From contig CAVZIT010000006.1 of assembly GCA_963775445.1 (NCBI GenBank), positions 62,001 through 126,000 on the forward strand: a DNA stretch of 64,000 nucleotides, in the 5' to 3' direction. Made by a program: the position numbers and the translations under genes. The notes under the pieces were generated by a model. It saw nothing but the letters and a program-made list of their open reading frames with translations, made no database searches and was not told the DNA's origin. The stretch comes from Dokdonella_A sp963775445 (GTDB taxonomy: Bacteria > Pseudomonadota > Gammaproteobacteria > Xanthomonadales > Rhodanobacteraceae). This document shows positions 35,392 through 44,687 of this stretch, in pieces; within the stretch, counting starts at the first letter, position 1, and each line of letters begins with the position of its first letter.

Positions 35392-36828
35392 TCACGCGCC
35401 ACCTGCAGGCGCAATCGTCTCTGCGCGCCTGCGCGCGATCAGCACCGCCACCGCGCAAGAAGCCATACGCGTGCGTTCGCCATCGGCGCGGCTGGTCAGG
35501 ATGATCGGAACACGCGCGCCGAGCACGACCCCGGCGGCATCGGCGCCGGAGAGAAGGATCAGTTGCTTGGCCAGCATGTTGCCGGCCTCGAGATCGGGCA
35601 CGACAAGAATGTCCGCCCGCCCCGCCACTTCGGAGACGATTCCCTTCGTCGCCGCCGCCGCGGGGCTGAGCGCATTGTCCAGAGCCAGCGGCCCGTCCAC
35701 AACGCCGCCGGTGATCTGGCCGCGATCGGCCATCTTGCACAACGCGGCGGCATCCAGCGTCGAGCGCAATCTCGGGTTGACCGTTTCGACGGCTGACAGC
35801 AGCGCGACGTGCGGCTTTGGTATGCCCATCACGTGTGCAAGATCGATGGCGTTCTGAACGATGTCGCGTTTCTGTTCCAGATCGGGCGCGATATTCACCG
35901 CCGCGTCCGTTATAAGCAGAGGGCGGGGGTACCCCGGCACGTCCATCAGATAGACGTGGCTGAGCCGGCGGCCGGTGCGCATCCCGCCGTCCGGAGCCAG
36001 TACCGCGTGAAGAAGTTCGTCGGTGTGCAGCGAACCTTTCATCAGCAGCGCCGCTTCGCCATTTCGTACGAGCGCGACGGACGCAGCCGCCGCAGCGTGG
36101 CTGTGCGGCGCATCGACCAGACGGAATGCGGAGATGTCGATCCCCGCGCTTTCCGCCGCCTTGAGGATCTTTCCCCTGGGGCCGACCAGGATCGGCGTGA
36201 TCAGCCGTGCCTGTGCGGCCTCGACTACCGCGCCCAGTGCATTGACATCGCACGGGTGGGCGACTGCGGTGGCCAGCGGTTCGAGCCCCGCTGTTTGGGC
36301 GAGCAATGCGCGAAAACGCTCGTGGCGGCTGAGCCGCACTTCCGGCAATTCGATGCGCGGCCGGCGCACCTTTTCGCTCGGGGCTTTCACCCGTGAAGTT
36401 CCGCTGATCACCAACAATCCATCCTGATTGGTGCAGCGGCAATCGAACAGCAGCGTGCCGTGCTCGGCGTGCTTTTCGGTGACGGTCAGGGTTGCAGTAA
36501 TCGTGTCGCCGATGCCGACCGGCTGCAGGAAGCGCAGATCCTGCGCGAGGTAGATGGTGCCGGCGCCCGGCAGCTTGGTTCCGAGCACGCTGGAGATCAG
36601 ACCGGCGCCCCACATGCCGTGCGCGATGATCTTGTGGAACGGATCGTTCCGGGCGTACACCGGATCCATGTGCGCAGGATTGATGTCGCCGGAAATCACC
36701 GCAAACAGATCGATGTCCTGCTGGCTGACCGTTCGCGACAGGCTGGCCATGTCGCCCACCGTGATTTCCTCGAACGTGCGGTTCTCGATCATCGCGTCGG
36801 GAAAAGGTGGACTGGTTTCGGACATCAT
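35392..36828 (-). CDS. MaoC-like hydratase fused to phosphate acetyltransferase
   Basis: The 478-residue protein has two domains. Residues ~15-150 are a MaoC/R-hydratase hot-dog domain with the catalytic pair Asp48 and His53 in SGDINPAHMDP and the following HGMWGAGLISS. Residues ~170-478 are a phosphotransacetylase domain (TAVAHPCDVNALGAVVEAA, LITPILVGPRGKI, and NMLAKQLILLSGADAAGVVLG). Such fusions interconvert acyl-phosphate and acyl-CoA, and the hydratase part may act on enoyl-CoA. Between phosphoketolase and ackA the Pta part would route acetyl-phosphate to acetyl-CoA. AGGA lies close before the first ATG. Confidence 0.9.
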   Translation of the reverse strand: MMSETSPPFPDAMIENRTFEEITVGDMASLSRTVSQQDIDLFAVISGDINPAHMDPVYARNDPFHKIIAHGMWGAGLISSVLGTKLPGAGTIYLAQDLRFLQPVGIGDTITATLTVTEKHAEHGTLLFDCRCTNQDGLLVISGTSRVKAPSEKVRRPRIELPEVRLSRHERFRALLAQTAGLEPLATAVAHPCDVNALGAVVEAAQARLITPILVGPRGKILKAAESAGIDISAFRLVDAPHSHAAAAASVALVRNGEAALLMKGSLHTDELLHAVLAPDGGMRTGRRLSHVYLMDVPGYPRPLLITDAAVNIAPDLEQKRDIVQNAIDLAHVMGIPKPHVALLSAVETVNPRLRSTLDAAALCKMADRGQITGGVVDGPLALDNALSPAAAATKGIVSEVAGRADILVVPDLEAGNMLAKQLILLSGADAAGVVLGARVPIILTSRADGERTRMASCAVAVLIARRRAETIAPAGGA

Positions 36829-36865
36829 GTAGGATTCCTGCCGGTTGCCGGATGGGCGGGACGAG

Positions 36866-38158
36866 TCAGCGCTGCACCGGGACGACGCGACCCGCCAATC
36901 TGAAACCGCCCTCGATGGCCACCGCCACCGCGATCATCGCCGCCAGTACCCACAACTTCCTTGGCGTAGTTCGCGCCGTCTGCCAGATCAGCGCGGCGAG
37001 TGCAACCAGGCAAGCGATCGTTCCAGTCATGGAAATCCATCCACGACTCTTGGTCCGCGTGGCCTGGAACGCATTGACCGCATTCACGGCGGCGAAGATC
37101 AGGAGAAAACCGGCGCTGCCCATCGTGGCGATGCTCGACAGATCGAACGCATTGGCGAACACCAAGGTCAGGCCCGTGGTCATCAGCAATCCGACCACCG
37201 GCTGGTTCCACACTTTGCGTTCCAGCAGCGTCGGCAACTCGCCGTCGCGCGCGATACAGTAACTGAGTCGCGCCGTTCCGTACAAAGTGGCGTTGATCGC
37301 CGACGCGGTGGACAACAGTGCGGCAATCGCGATCAGGGTGAACCCGGCCTGCCCGAAAAAGGGCCGTGCCGCTTCCGCCAGGGCATAATCCCGCGCGGCC
37401 ACGATCTTGTCGACAGCGAGATTGCCCACGGCGACCAACGACACCAGCACATACAAGGCGATTACGAATCCGACCGCTAGGTAATACGCGCGCGGCAGCG
37501 TATGCGACGCATTCCTCACATCCTCGGCGGTATTGGCGATCAGTTCGAAGCCTTCATAAGCCAGAAAGATGATCATGCCGCCTGCTGCAAGTTGCAGCGT
37601 TGGCGACCAGGTGTCGAGCGTGAGATGGGCAGTATCCACGCTGGCGATGCCTGCGCCGACGAACAACAACAGGATCGCCAGTTTCAAACCCACGATCCAG
37701 TCTTCAGCCCGGCCGATCAACTCGGCGCTCAACAGATTGAGACCGGTGATCAACAGCACGCAGAGCGAGAGCAATGCGTGCTTGCCCAGCGACTGCCACG
37801 CCGTCGGCAGAAAAGCCGACCCGTAGCTGCCGAACGCGTAGGCATACAGCGAAAGCATCACCACGTAACTCAGCCACAACAGGACGTTCAAACTTCCTGT
37901 CAACATGCCGGAACCGAATCCCTGGTCGAGAAAAGCCACGGTGCCGCCGCGGCTCGGAAAGGCGACCGAAAGCTTCGCGTACGAGTACGAGGTGAGCAGC
38001 GCCACCATTCCCGCCAGCGCGAAAGCGATCGGCGTGCCGCCATGCGCCAGTTGCACGGCCAGCCCCAGCACCGCAAAGATGCCGCCGCCGACCATGCCGC
38101 CGATGCCAATCGCGATCACCGACCAGATGCCGATCTTGCCGTCGCCTGCCTTGCCCAT
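36866..38158 (-). CDS. APC family amino-acid permease
   Basis: This 430-residue inner-membrane protein has about 12 helices and the APC signature near the N-terminus (GIGGMVGGGIFAVLGLAVQL). Later segments FLAYEGFELIANTAEDVRNA and ATLYGTARLSYCIARDGELP are typical of the amino acid-polyamine-organocation family. The substrate is not evident. AGGAG lies 9 bases upstream of the ATG. Its place inside a phosphoketolase-acetate operon is unusual for a permease and may reflect use of an amino acid under low oxygen. Confidence 0.88.
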   Translation of the reverse strand: MGKAGDGKIGIWSVIAIGIGGMVGGGIFAVLGLAVQLAHGGTPIAFALAGMVALLTSYSYAKLSVAFPSRGGTVAFLDQGFGSGMLTGSLNVLLWLSYVVMLSLYAYAFGSYGSAFLPTAWQSLGKHALLSLCVLLITGLNLLSAELIGRAEDWIVGLKLAILLLFVGAGIASVDTAHLTLDTWSPTLQLAAGGMIIFLAYEGFELIANTAEDVRNASHTLPRAYYLAVGFVIALYVLVSLVAVGNLAVDKIVAARDYALAEAARPFFGQAGFTLIAIAALLSTASAINATLYGTARLSYCIARDGELPTLLERKVWNQPVVGLLMTTGLTLVFANAFDLSSIATMGSAGFLLIFAAVNAVNAFQATRTKSRGWISMTGTIACLVALAALIWQTARTTPRKLWVLAAMIAVAVAIEGGFRLAGRVVPVQR

Positions 38159-38230
38159 GTGAGTTGGCTCCTAGGACCGGAGATGGCGTCGGGCTTTCTT
38201 GTGGGTATTCTCTTTGCGCAACAGATAGCG

Positions 38231-38593
38231 CTACGCTTCATCCAACCATCGTCGCGCCGCCGCGCCTTCGGCGTGGTCGAAATATCGGACCCGTGCTTTC
38301 GTGAATGGCTTGCAGAACGTTGTCATGATGCGTTCCCAATCCTTGTCTCCCACCATCGCGATGCGCTCGATATGGGCATGATGCTTGACGTCCAGCTTGA
38401 AATCTTCCCATGCCGCGCCGGCTTTCCAGCCGTGAAAGTCGCTCATGTCGAACAGCAGCCGGATCTTCCCGTGTTGGTCGACAAGCCGCTCGAATACCGG
38501 CGTCAATTGTGCGTAGTCCACTTTCGTCAGCTTGCCACTGACATGAATGGCGAGCACTTTTCCATCCTTGTCTTCATCGAGTTGGATGGTCAT
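38231..38593 (-). CDS. SpoIIAA-like (STAS-fold) protein
   Basis: The 120-residue product belongs to the SpoIIAA-like family: HVSGKLTKVDYAQLTPVFER, RLLFDMSDFHGWKAGAAWED, the histidine-rich KHHAHIERIAMVGD and a final helix EGAAARRWLDEA. Members are soluble, bind small hydrophobic ligands in some structures and have no established enzyme activity. It lies between phosphoketolase (37 bases away) and the permease, in one operon. Its role here is unknown. Confidence 0.87.
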   Translation of the reverse strand: MTIQLDEDKDGKVLAIHVSGKLTKVDYAQLTPVFERLVDQHGKIRLLFDMSDFHGWKAGAAWEDFKLDVKHHAHIERIAMVGDKDWERIMTTFCKPFTKARVRYFDHAEGAAARRWLDEA

Positions 38594-38627
38594 GTTGGAT
38601 ACCTCTGGTTGTCGGCGAACACGCGCG

Positions 38628-40994
38628 TCAAGCGCTCCACTGCCACTCGCGGATTTCCGGCATATCCCGGCCGTATTTGCAAATGTATTGCTTGTGCTCG
38701 ATCAGCTTGTCCCGGAGCTGCTGCTTGAGGTAAATGCCCCTGTCGCCCGTTTGCGGCAAACGGTCGATGGTGTCCATCACCAGATGGAAGCGGTCCAGAT
38801 CGTTGCGCACCGTCATGTCGAAGGGTGTGGTGACCGTGCCTTCTTCCTTGTAACCCCGGACGTGCAGATTGGCGTGATTGGTGCGCCGGTATGCGAGCCG
38901 GTGGATCAACCAGGGGTAGGCATGGAAGGCGAAGATGATCGGCTTGTTGGTGGTGAAAAGCTCGTCGAAATCCGTGTCGCTCAGGCCATGCGGGTGCTCC
39001 GATTGCGGCTGCAGCCGCATCAGATCCATGATATTCACCACCCGGATTTTCAGGTCCGGCAGATGTTCGCGCATGATCGAGACCGCGGCGAGGGTTTCCA
39101 GCGTCGGCACGTCGCCGCAACACGCCATCACGACGTCGGGGGCGATCGCGTCCTGGTCGTTGCTTGCCCATTGCCAGATGCCGATGCCCTTGGTGCAGTG
39201 CTTGACGGCCTCGTCCATGGTCAACCACTGCGGCGCCGGATGTTTGCCCGCAACCACCACGTTGACGTAGTGGCGGCTGCGCAGGCAGTGATCCATCACC
39301 GACAGCAGGCAGTTGGCGTCCGGAGGGAGATAGACGCGAACGACCCCGGCCTTCTTGTTGACCACGTGATCGATGAACCCCGGATCCTGGTGAGTGAAAC
39401 CGTTGTGATCCTGGCGCCAGACGTGCGAGGCCAAGAGGTAATTGAGCGAGGCGATCCTGGCCCGCCAAGGCAGCTGTGCCGTGACCTTCAGCCACTTGGC
39501 GTGCTGGTTGAACATCGAATCGACGATATGGATGAATGCCTCGTAGCAATTGAACAGGCCATGCCGCCCCGTGAGCAGGTACCCTTCCAGCCAGCCTTCG
39601 CACTGATGCTCGCTCAACATCTCCATCACTCGACCCGTCGGCGCCAGAAATTCGTCGTTCGGTACAGTCATGGCCTCCCATTGGCGCTCGGTCACGTCGA
39701 ACAGCGCTTCCAGTCCGTTGGAAAGGGTCTCATCGGGGCCGAACACACGGAAATTGCGTTGCTCCGCATTGAGCTTCGTCACGTCGCGAAGGAACCGCCC
39801 GAGCACGTGGGTATCGCCGATGCCGCGCACGCCCGGCGATGACACCTCGACCGCGTAATCGCGAAAATCCGGCATGCGCAAATCACGCAGCAATAGGCCA
39901 CCGTTGGCGTGCGGATTCGCGCTCATCCGGCGCGCGCCGTGCGGCGCCAGTTCGGCCAGTTCCGGTTTCAGGCGGCCTTGTTCGTCGAACAGTTCCTCGG
40001 GACGATAGCTGCGCAACCAGTGTTCCAGCAATTGCAAGTGGCCGGGGTGGGTGGCCGGATCCGACAGCGGCACCTGATGCGCACGAAAGGTGCCTTCGAT
40101 CTGCACACCGTCGACTACCTTGGGGCCGGTCCAGCCCTTCGGTGAATTGAGCACGATCATCGGCCAGCGCGGCCGAGTGGCATCGCCGTTGACGCGAGCG
40201 TTGTATTGGATCTGCCCGATCTGTTGCACCGCGGCGTCGAGTGCGGTGGCCATCGCGCGATGCATTTTTTCCGGCTCGTGCCCCTCGACGAAGATCGGCG
40301 CCCAGCCGTATCCGCGCAGCAGCTGTTCCAGCTCCTCATGGCCAATGCGCGCAAGAATCGTCGGATTCGAAATCTTGTAGCCGTTGAGATGCAGGATCGG
40401 CAGCACCACGCCGTCGGTAGCCGGATCGAGAAACTTGTTCGAGTGCCACGAAGTCGCCAACGGTCCCGTTTCGGCTTCGCCGTCGCCGACAACGCAGGCG
40501 ACGATCAGACCGGGATTGTCGAACACCGCTCCGAACGAATGACTCAGCGAATAGCCGAGTTCTCCGCCCTCGTGGATCGACCCGGGACACTCGGGCGAGG
40601 CGTGGCTGGGGATACCGCCCGGAAACGAGAATTGGACGAACAGCTTGCGCAGCCCGGCTTCGTCCCTGCTGATGTCGGGATATATCTCGCTGTATGTGCC
40701 CTCGAGATACGCATTGCCCACGACCGCTGGGCCACCGTGGCCAGGACCGGAGACGTAGACCATGTCCAGATCGTATTGCTTGATGATCCGGTTCAAATGC
40801 GCATAGATGAAGTTCTGTCCCGGTGTCGTGCCCCAGTGTCCCAGCAGCATGTGTTTCACGTCGGCCAGCGTCAGCGGACGCTTCAGCAGCGGATTGTCGT
40901 AAAGATATATCTGTCCGACCGACAGGTAGTTGGCGGCACGCCAGTACGCGTCGATCTTGTGGAGCAATTCCGGGGTGACAGTGGGGGAGTTCAA
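38628..40994 (-). CDS. xfp: Phosphoketolase (xylulose-5-P/fructose-6-P)
   Basis: This thiamine-diphosphate enzyme cleaves xylulose-5-phosphate or fructose-6-phosphate with phosphate to acetyl-phosphate plus a shorter sugar phosphate. The family marks are YVSGPGHGGPAVVGNAYLEG, SFPGGIPSHASPECPGSIHE, the ThDP motif GDGEAETGPLATSWHSNKF, and SHVWRQDHNGFTHQDPGF. At 788 residues the length is normal. The only sensible start is a TTG at 40994 (the next residues NSPTVTPELLHKI match homologues). It heads the operon xfp, SpoIIAA-like, APC permease, MaoC-Pta, ackA, and lies 164 bases from an FNR-type box. Confidence 0.95.
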   Translation of the reverse strand: MNSPTVTPELLHKIDAYWRAANYLSVGQIYLYDNPLLKRPLTLADVKHMLLGHWGTTPGQNFIYAHLNRIIKQYDLDMVYVSGPGHGGPAVVGNAYLEGTYSEIYPDISRDEAGLRKLFVQFSFPGGIPSHASPECPGSIHEGGELGYSLSHSFGAVFDNPGLIVACVVGDGEAETGPLATSWHSNKFLDPATDGVVLPILHLNGYKISNPTILARIGHEELEQLLRGYGWAPIFVEGHEPEKMHRAMATALDAAVQQIGQIQYNARVNGDATRPRWPMIVLNSPKGWTGPKVVDGVQIEGTFRAHQVPLSDPATHPGHLQLLEHWLRSYRPEELFDEQGRLKPELAELAPHGARRMSANPHANGGLLLRDLRMPDFRDYAVEVSSPGVRGIGDTHVLGRFLRDVTKLNAEQRNFRVFGPDETLSNGLEALFDVTERQWEAMTVPNDEFLAPTGRVMEMLSEHQCEGWLEGYLLTGRHGLFNCYEAFIHIVDSMFNQHAKWLKVTAQLPWRARIASLNYLLASHVWRQDHNGFTHQDPGFIDHVVNKKAGVVRVYLPPDANCLLSVMDHCLRSRHYVNVVVAGKHPAPQWLTMDEAVKHCTKGIGIWQWASNDQDAIAPDVVMACCGDVPTLETLAAVSIMREHLPDLKIRVVNIMDLMRLQPQSEHPHGLSDTDFDELFTTNKPIIFAFHAYPWLIHRLAYRRTNHANLHVRGYKEEGTVTTPFDMTVRNDLDRFHLVMDTIDRLPQTGDRGIYLKQQLRDKLIEHKQYICKYGRDMPEIREWQWSA

Positions 40995-41157
40995 GATTCG
41001 GACTTTCTTTTGGAGACGGGCACGATGAACCGGGCGTCAAGGCCTTGTTCCGCGGCACGCAAGACAAGGCTGTCCCACATGGGACAGAGCGCGGCTGCGC
41101 GCGTTCGGCGCCGCGTTCAAGGAAATTTCAATCATAGACGCCCGTCATCGAGTGATA

Positions 41158-41171
41158 TTGATCCAGATCAA
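41158..41171. promoter_or_regulatory. FNR/ANR box between xfp and the cytochrome bd operon
   Basis: TTGAT-CCAG-ATCAA is a perfect match to the FNR/ANR consensus and is symmetric. On the minus strand TATGAT (41136-41131) starts 28.5 bases from the box centre, close to the class II spacing, and can drive xfp. On the plus strand TATTAT (41191-41196) starts 26.5 bases from the centre and can drive cydP-cydA-cydB-cydX. The rest of 40995-41296 shows no gene. Confidence 0.75.
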
Positions 41172-41296
41172 CACGCACCGCAAACACGGGTATTATCGTG
41201 CGCACGCTTGTGGCGTTTCACGGGGAACGCCGTGGTGGCGTAGGATTTTTCAGTGCGCTTTCCGTGGCTGCGCCCCACCGGATGGATGTCTGCTTC

Positions 41297-41482
41297 ATGA
41301 AATCCCCAACCTCCAAGGTTCGCGGTTCGCCCTTGATCGGACGTCTCCGCAACGGGGTCTGGATTACGCTCGCCGTCAAGTTCGCCGTGCTGATTGCGCT
41401 GTATCTGTTGTTCTTCTCGCCTTCGCAACGGCCTCACCTGGACGGCCGTGCCATCGCACATCATTTCCTCACTGCAGGGTAG
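41297..41482 (+). CDS. cydP: CydP-like small subunit of cytochrome bd oxidase
   Basis: The 61-residue protein has a short basic N-terminus (MKSPTSKVRGSPLIGRLRNG) and one membrane helix (WITLAVKFAVLIALYLLFF) followed by SPSQRP, the pattern of CydP, a small protein encoded directly upstream of cydA in many beta- and gammaproteobacteria. It ends 6 bases before cydA. The ATG at 41297 is preferred over the longer frame from 41198, whose extension has no homologous look. Confidence 0.8.
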   Translation: MKSPTSKVRGSPLIGRLRNGVWITLAVKFAVLIALYLLFFSPSQRPHLDGRAIAHHFLTAG

Positions 41483-41488
41483 TTCGCC

Positions 41489-43081
41489 ATGCCGGATATC
41501 CATGTCGTCGATCTTTCGCGCCTGCAGTTTGCGCTGACCGCGCTCTACCATTTCCTGTTCGTGCCCCTGACGCTCGGACTCGCGGTGATCATGGCGATCA
41601 TGGAAAGCGTCTACGTCATGACCGGGCGCGAGATCTGGAAGCAGATGACCCGTTTCTGGGGCGTCCTGTTCGGCATCAATTTCGCGATGGGCGTGGCGAC
41701 CGGCATCACCATGGAGTTCCAGTTCGGCACCAACTGGGCGTACTACTCGCACTATGTCGGCGACATTTTCGGGGCACCGCTTGCCATCGAGGGACTGATG
41801 GCATTTTTCCTCGAGAGCACGTTCGTCGGGTTGTTCTTCTTCGGATGGGATCGGATGAGCCGGTTGCAGCACTTGAGCGTGACCTGGCTGACCGCGCTGG
41901 GCGCGAACCTGTCGGCGCTGTGGATCCTGATCGCCAATGGCTGGATGCAATATCCGGTCGGCGCCACCTTCAATTTCCAGACCATGCGCATGGAGGTGAC
42001 TGATTTTGCGGCGGTGATGTTCAACCCGGTTGCGCAAGCCAAGTTCGTGCACACGGTCAGCGCCGGCTACGTGACCGGAGCGATGTTCGTGCTGTCGATC
42101 AGCGCGTGGTATCTGCTGCGCGGACGCAACGTGCAGATGGCTCGCCGATCGATGACGGTCGCGGCGTCCTTCGGCCTGGCAGCGGCATTGTCCGTCGCTG
42201 TCTTGGGCGACGAGAGCGGCTACGCCGCCTCCGAAAACCAGAAAATGAAGATCGCCGCGATCGAATCGGAATGGCATACGCAGCCACCACCTGCGTCGTT
42301 TACGGTTTTCGGAATACCGGACATGCAGAAGCGCGAGACCGTCGCGGCGATCCATATCCCGTGGGCACTGGGGCTGATCGCGACGCGTTCGCTTGACGAG
42401 GAGGTGACCGGGATTCACGAGTTGGTCGACGCAAACAAGCTGCGAATCCGCCGCGGCATCGCTGCCTATGCCGCATTGCGCGCGCTGCGCGCCGATCCCG
42501 ACAATCCGGCCAAGCGCGCGGCGTTTCTTCCGCTGAGCGGCGATCTTGGATTCGGTCTGCTGACGTTGCGTTACACCGACGATCCGACCACGGCGGACGC
42601 CGCCACGATCGATCGTGCCGCGTGGAGCACCGTGCCGAATGTGCCGCTGTTGTTCTGGTCATTCCGCGTCATGGTCGGGTTGGGCTTCTTTTTCATCGCG
42701 CTGTTCGCCTGGGCGTTTTATCTTGCGTCAAAGCGCAGCCTGGATCGTCCGCTGTTCCTGCGCGTGGCGCTGTGGAGCCTGCCTCTGCCGTGGATTGCCG
42801 CGGAGCTGGGCTGGATCGTTGCCGAAACCGGCCGCCAGCCATGGGCGATCGATGGCGTTCTGCCGACCTTCATGGGCGTGTCATCGACCAGTTCCACCCA
42901 GGTGCTCACCAGCCTGATCGGATTCGTTGTCCTCTATACCGGACTCGCCGTCGTCGACGTGATGCTGATGTTGCGCGCCATCCGCGGCGGTCCGGAACAA
43001 ATGAAATTATGGCCGGTGGATGCCGGGCCGGTCATTGGACGGCGTCGCTACGGCCAGCTGAACGAAAGGGCCGGGCGATGA
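41489..43081 (+). CDS. cydA: Cytochrome bd ubiquinol oxidase subunit I
   Basis: CydA carries hemes b558, b595 and d and oxidises ubiquinol. Visible are the N-terminal heme ligand His21 in FALTALYHFLFVPLTLG, the signature GVATGITMEFQFGTNW, the proton-path glutamates around FFLESTFVGLFFFGW, KFVHTVSAGYVTGA, and the GRQPW motif in AETGRQPWAIDGVLPT. The quinol loop (QKMKIAAIESEWHTQPPPAS onward) is of the long type, as in E. coli bd-I. At 530 residues the length is normal. The stop overlaps the cydB start (ATGA). The upstream FNR box suggests induction at low oxygen. Confidence 0.96.
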   Translation: MPDIHVVDLSRLQFALTALYHFLFVPLTLGLAVIMAIMESVYVMTGREIWKQMTRFWGVLFGINFAMGVATGITMEFQFGTNWAYYSHYVGDIFGAPLAIEGLMAFFLESTFVGLFFFGWDRMSRLQHLSVTWLTALGANLSALWILIANGWMQYPVGATFNFQTMRMEVTDFAAVMFNPVAQAKFVHTVSAGYVTGAMFVLSISAWYLLRGRNVQMARRSMTVAASFGLAAALSVAVLGDESGYAASENQKMKIAAIESEWHTQPPPASFTVFGIPDMQKRETVAAIHIPWALGLIATRSLDEEVTGIHELVDANKLRIRRGIAAYAALRALRADPDNPAKRAAFLPLSGDLGFGLLTLRYTDDPTTADAATIDRAAWSTVPNVPLLFWSFRVMVGLGFFFIALFAWAFYLASKRSLDRPLFLRVALWSLPLPWIAAELGWIVAETGRQPWAIDGVLPTFMGVSSTSSTQVLTSLIGFVVLYTGLAVVDVMLMLRAIRGGPEQMKLWPVDAGPVIGRRRYGQLNERAGR

Positions 43082-44208
43082 TCGACTATGAGGCATTGCG
43101 CGTGATCTGGTGGTTGCTGCTGGGCATCCTGCTGATCGGGTTTGCCGTGACCGACGGTTACGATCTCGGCGTGGGCGCGATCCTGCGCTGGATAGGCCGC
43201 GATGATGTCGAACGGCGCATGGTGCTGGAATCGATCGAGCCGAACTGGGAAGGAAACCAGGTCTGGTTCATTCTCGGCGGCGGCGCGGTGTTCGCCGCGT
43301 GGCCACTGCTCTACGCGGCGTCGTTCTCGGGCTTCTATTTTGCGATGCTGCTGGTATTGCTGGCTTTGATTCTGCGCCCGGTCGGTTTCGCATTCCGCAA
43401 CAAGTTGCCGCATGCGCGCTGGCGTGATGCCTGGGACTGGGCATTGACCATCGCGGGAGCGGTCCCGGCGCTGGTGTTCGGCGTCGCCTTCGGCAATCTG
43501 TTCCTCGGCATCCCGTTCCATTTCACGCAGACGATGCTGCCGGTTTACGACGGATCGTTCTTCGGGCTTTTCCATCCGTTCGCGCTCGTGGCCGGGGTGG
43601 TCAGCCTGTCCATGCTGGTCGCGCACGGAGCGTGCTTCGCGGCGATGCGCGTGGATGATCCCGTGGGAACACGGGCAAGGGGCGTCGCACGCGTGGCTGC
43701 CGCGATCGCGGCAGCGGGCTTCATCGCATGCGGCATCTGGCTGCTTGCCGTGGCCGCGCCCTCGATCACCAGCGTCCTGCAGAAATCCGCCCCTTCCAAT
43801 CCACTCGCCAAGCAAGTCGCGCTGGTGCGCGGCGGGTGGCTGGCGAATTATCAGCACCACCCATGGCTCATGCTGGCGCCGGTCCTTGCCCTGTTGATGC
43901 TGGGAGCCGTGATTCTGATCCCGCGCCGGCGAATCGCCTTCATCGCCAGCGGATTGGCCGTCGCCGCGATCATCTTCACCGCCGGCGTTTCGTTGTTTCC
44001 GTTCCTGATGCCGTCCTCAAGCAATCCTGCGCACGGCCTGACCGTATGGGATGCGTCTTCCAGTCAGCGAACACTCGGCATCATGCTGTTCGCAACCGCG
44101 GTGTTGCTGCCAGTCGTGCTGGCCTACTCGACCTGGGCGTTCCGTGTCATGCGCGGCCAGGTCACTAGAGCACGAATCGAATCTGACGAATCGCGGGAGA
44201 GATACTGA
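43078..44208 (+). CDS. cydB: Cytochrome bd ubiquinol oxidase subunit II
   Basis: CydB pairs with CydA to stabilise the oxidase. The 376-residue protein has eight to nine helices with the family marks LLGILLIGFAVTDGYDLGVG, EPNWEGNQVWFILGGGAVFA and RPVGFAFRNK. The ATG overlaps the cydA stop by four bases and its own stop overlaps the cydX start by one, so the four oxidase genes are tightly coupled. Confidence 0.96.
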   Translation: MIDYEALRVIWWLLLGILLIGFAVTDGYDLGVGAILRWIGRDDVERRMVLESIEPNWEGNQVWFILGGGAVFAAWPLLYAASFSGFYFAMLLVLLALILRPVGFAFRNKLPHARWRDAWDWALTIAGAVPALVFGVAFGNLFLGIPFHFTQTMLPVYDGSFFGLFHPFALVAGVVSLSMLVAHGACFAAMRVDDPVGTRARGVARVAAAIAAAGFIACGIWLLAVAAPSITSVLQKSAPSNPLAKQVALVRGGWLANYQHHPWLMLAPVLALLMLGAVILIPRRRIAFIASGLAVAAIIFTAGVSLFPFLMPSSSNPAHGLTVWDASSSQRTLGIMLFATAVLLPVVLAYSTWAFRVMRGQVTRARIESDESRERY

Positions 44209-44333
44209 TGTGGTACTTCGCCTGGATATTGGGATTGGCGCTCGCCTGCTGCTTCGGCATCCTCAATGCCATCTGGTATGAAGTGCACGCGGACGACGAG
44301 CGCGATTGGCGCGCGGTGCAGGAAGATTACTGA
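44208..44333 (+). CDS. cydX: CydX small subunit of cytochrome bd oxidase
   Basis: A 41-residue protein begins MWYFAWILGLALACCFGILN and continues AIWYEVHADDERD, the CydX pattern of a single helix with the conserved WYFAWILG start and a cytoplasmic acidic tail. It associates with CydA and is needed for oxidase stability in E. coli. It overlaps the last base of cydB and completes the operon. Confidence 0.93.
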   Translation: MWYFAWILGLALACCFGILNAIWYEVHADDERDWRAVQEDY

Positions 44334-44377
44334 TTCTTGCGAGAAGTCCGGGCTATTGTCCCTGGCCGACGATTCGC

Positions 44378-44452
44378 TGGTGGGCGGTACAAGGTTCGAA
44401 CTTGTGACCCCTGCCGTGTGAAGGCAGTGCTCTACCGCTGAGCTAACCGCCC
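44378..44452 (-). tRNA. tRNA-Val (anticodon CAC)
   Basis: On the minus strand GGGCGGT pairs with ACCGCCC in the acceptor stem, the D arm is TAGCTCAGCGGTAGAGC, the anticodon stem CTGCC/GGCAG encloses TTCACAC with anticodon CAC, and the T arm has GTTCGAACC. CCA is encoded. It lies 16 bases from tRNA-Thr on the same strand. Confidence 0.94.
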
Positions 44453-44468
44453 GATCGCGGAAAACGAT

Positions 44469-44544
<76 letters not shown>

Positions 44545-44687
44545 ACGGCCGCGCAGTATATCGGCGAGCGTCGGGGGCCTCAACCGCGATGGAGCACCGG
44601 AGTCGAAGGTCGGCTATTCGCATTGTTGCCGTTCGCCCTGCGCCCTTCACTTTATTCCGTTCACCCTGCGCCTTCACTTTATTCCCG

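Noticed and set aside
38547..39842. Plus-strand frame of 431 codons opposite xfp
   Set aside because: It is antisense to conserved phosphoketolase sequence and has no family pattern.
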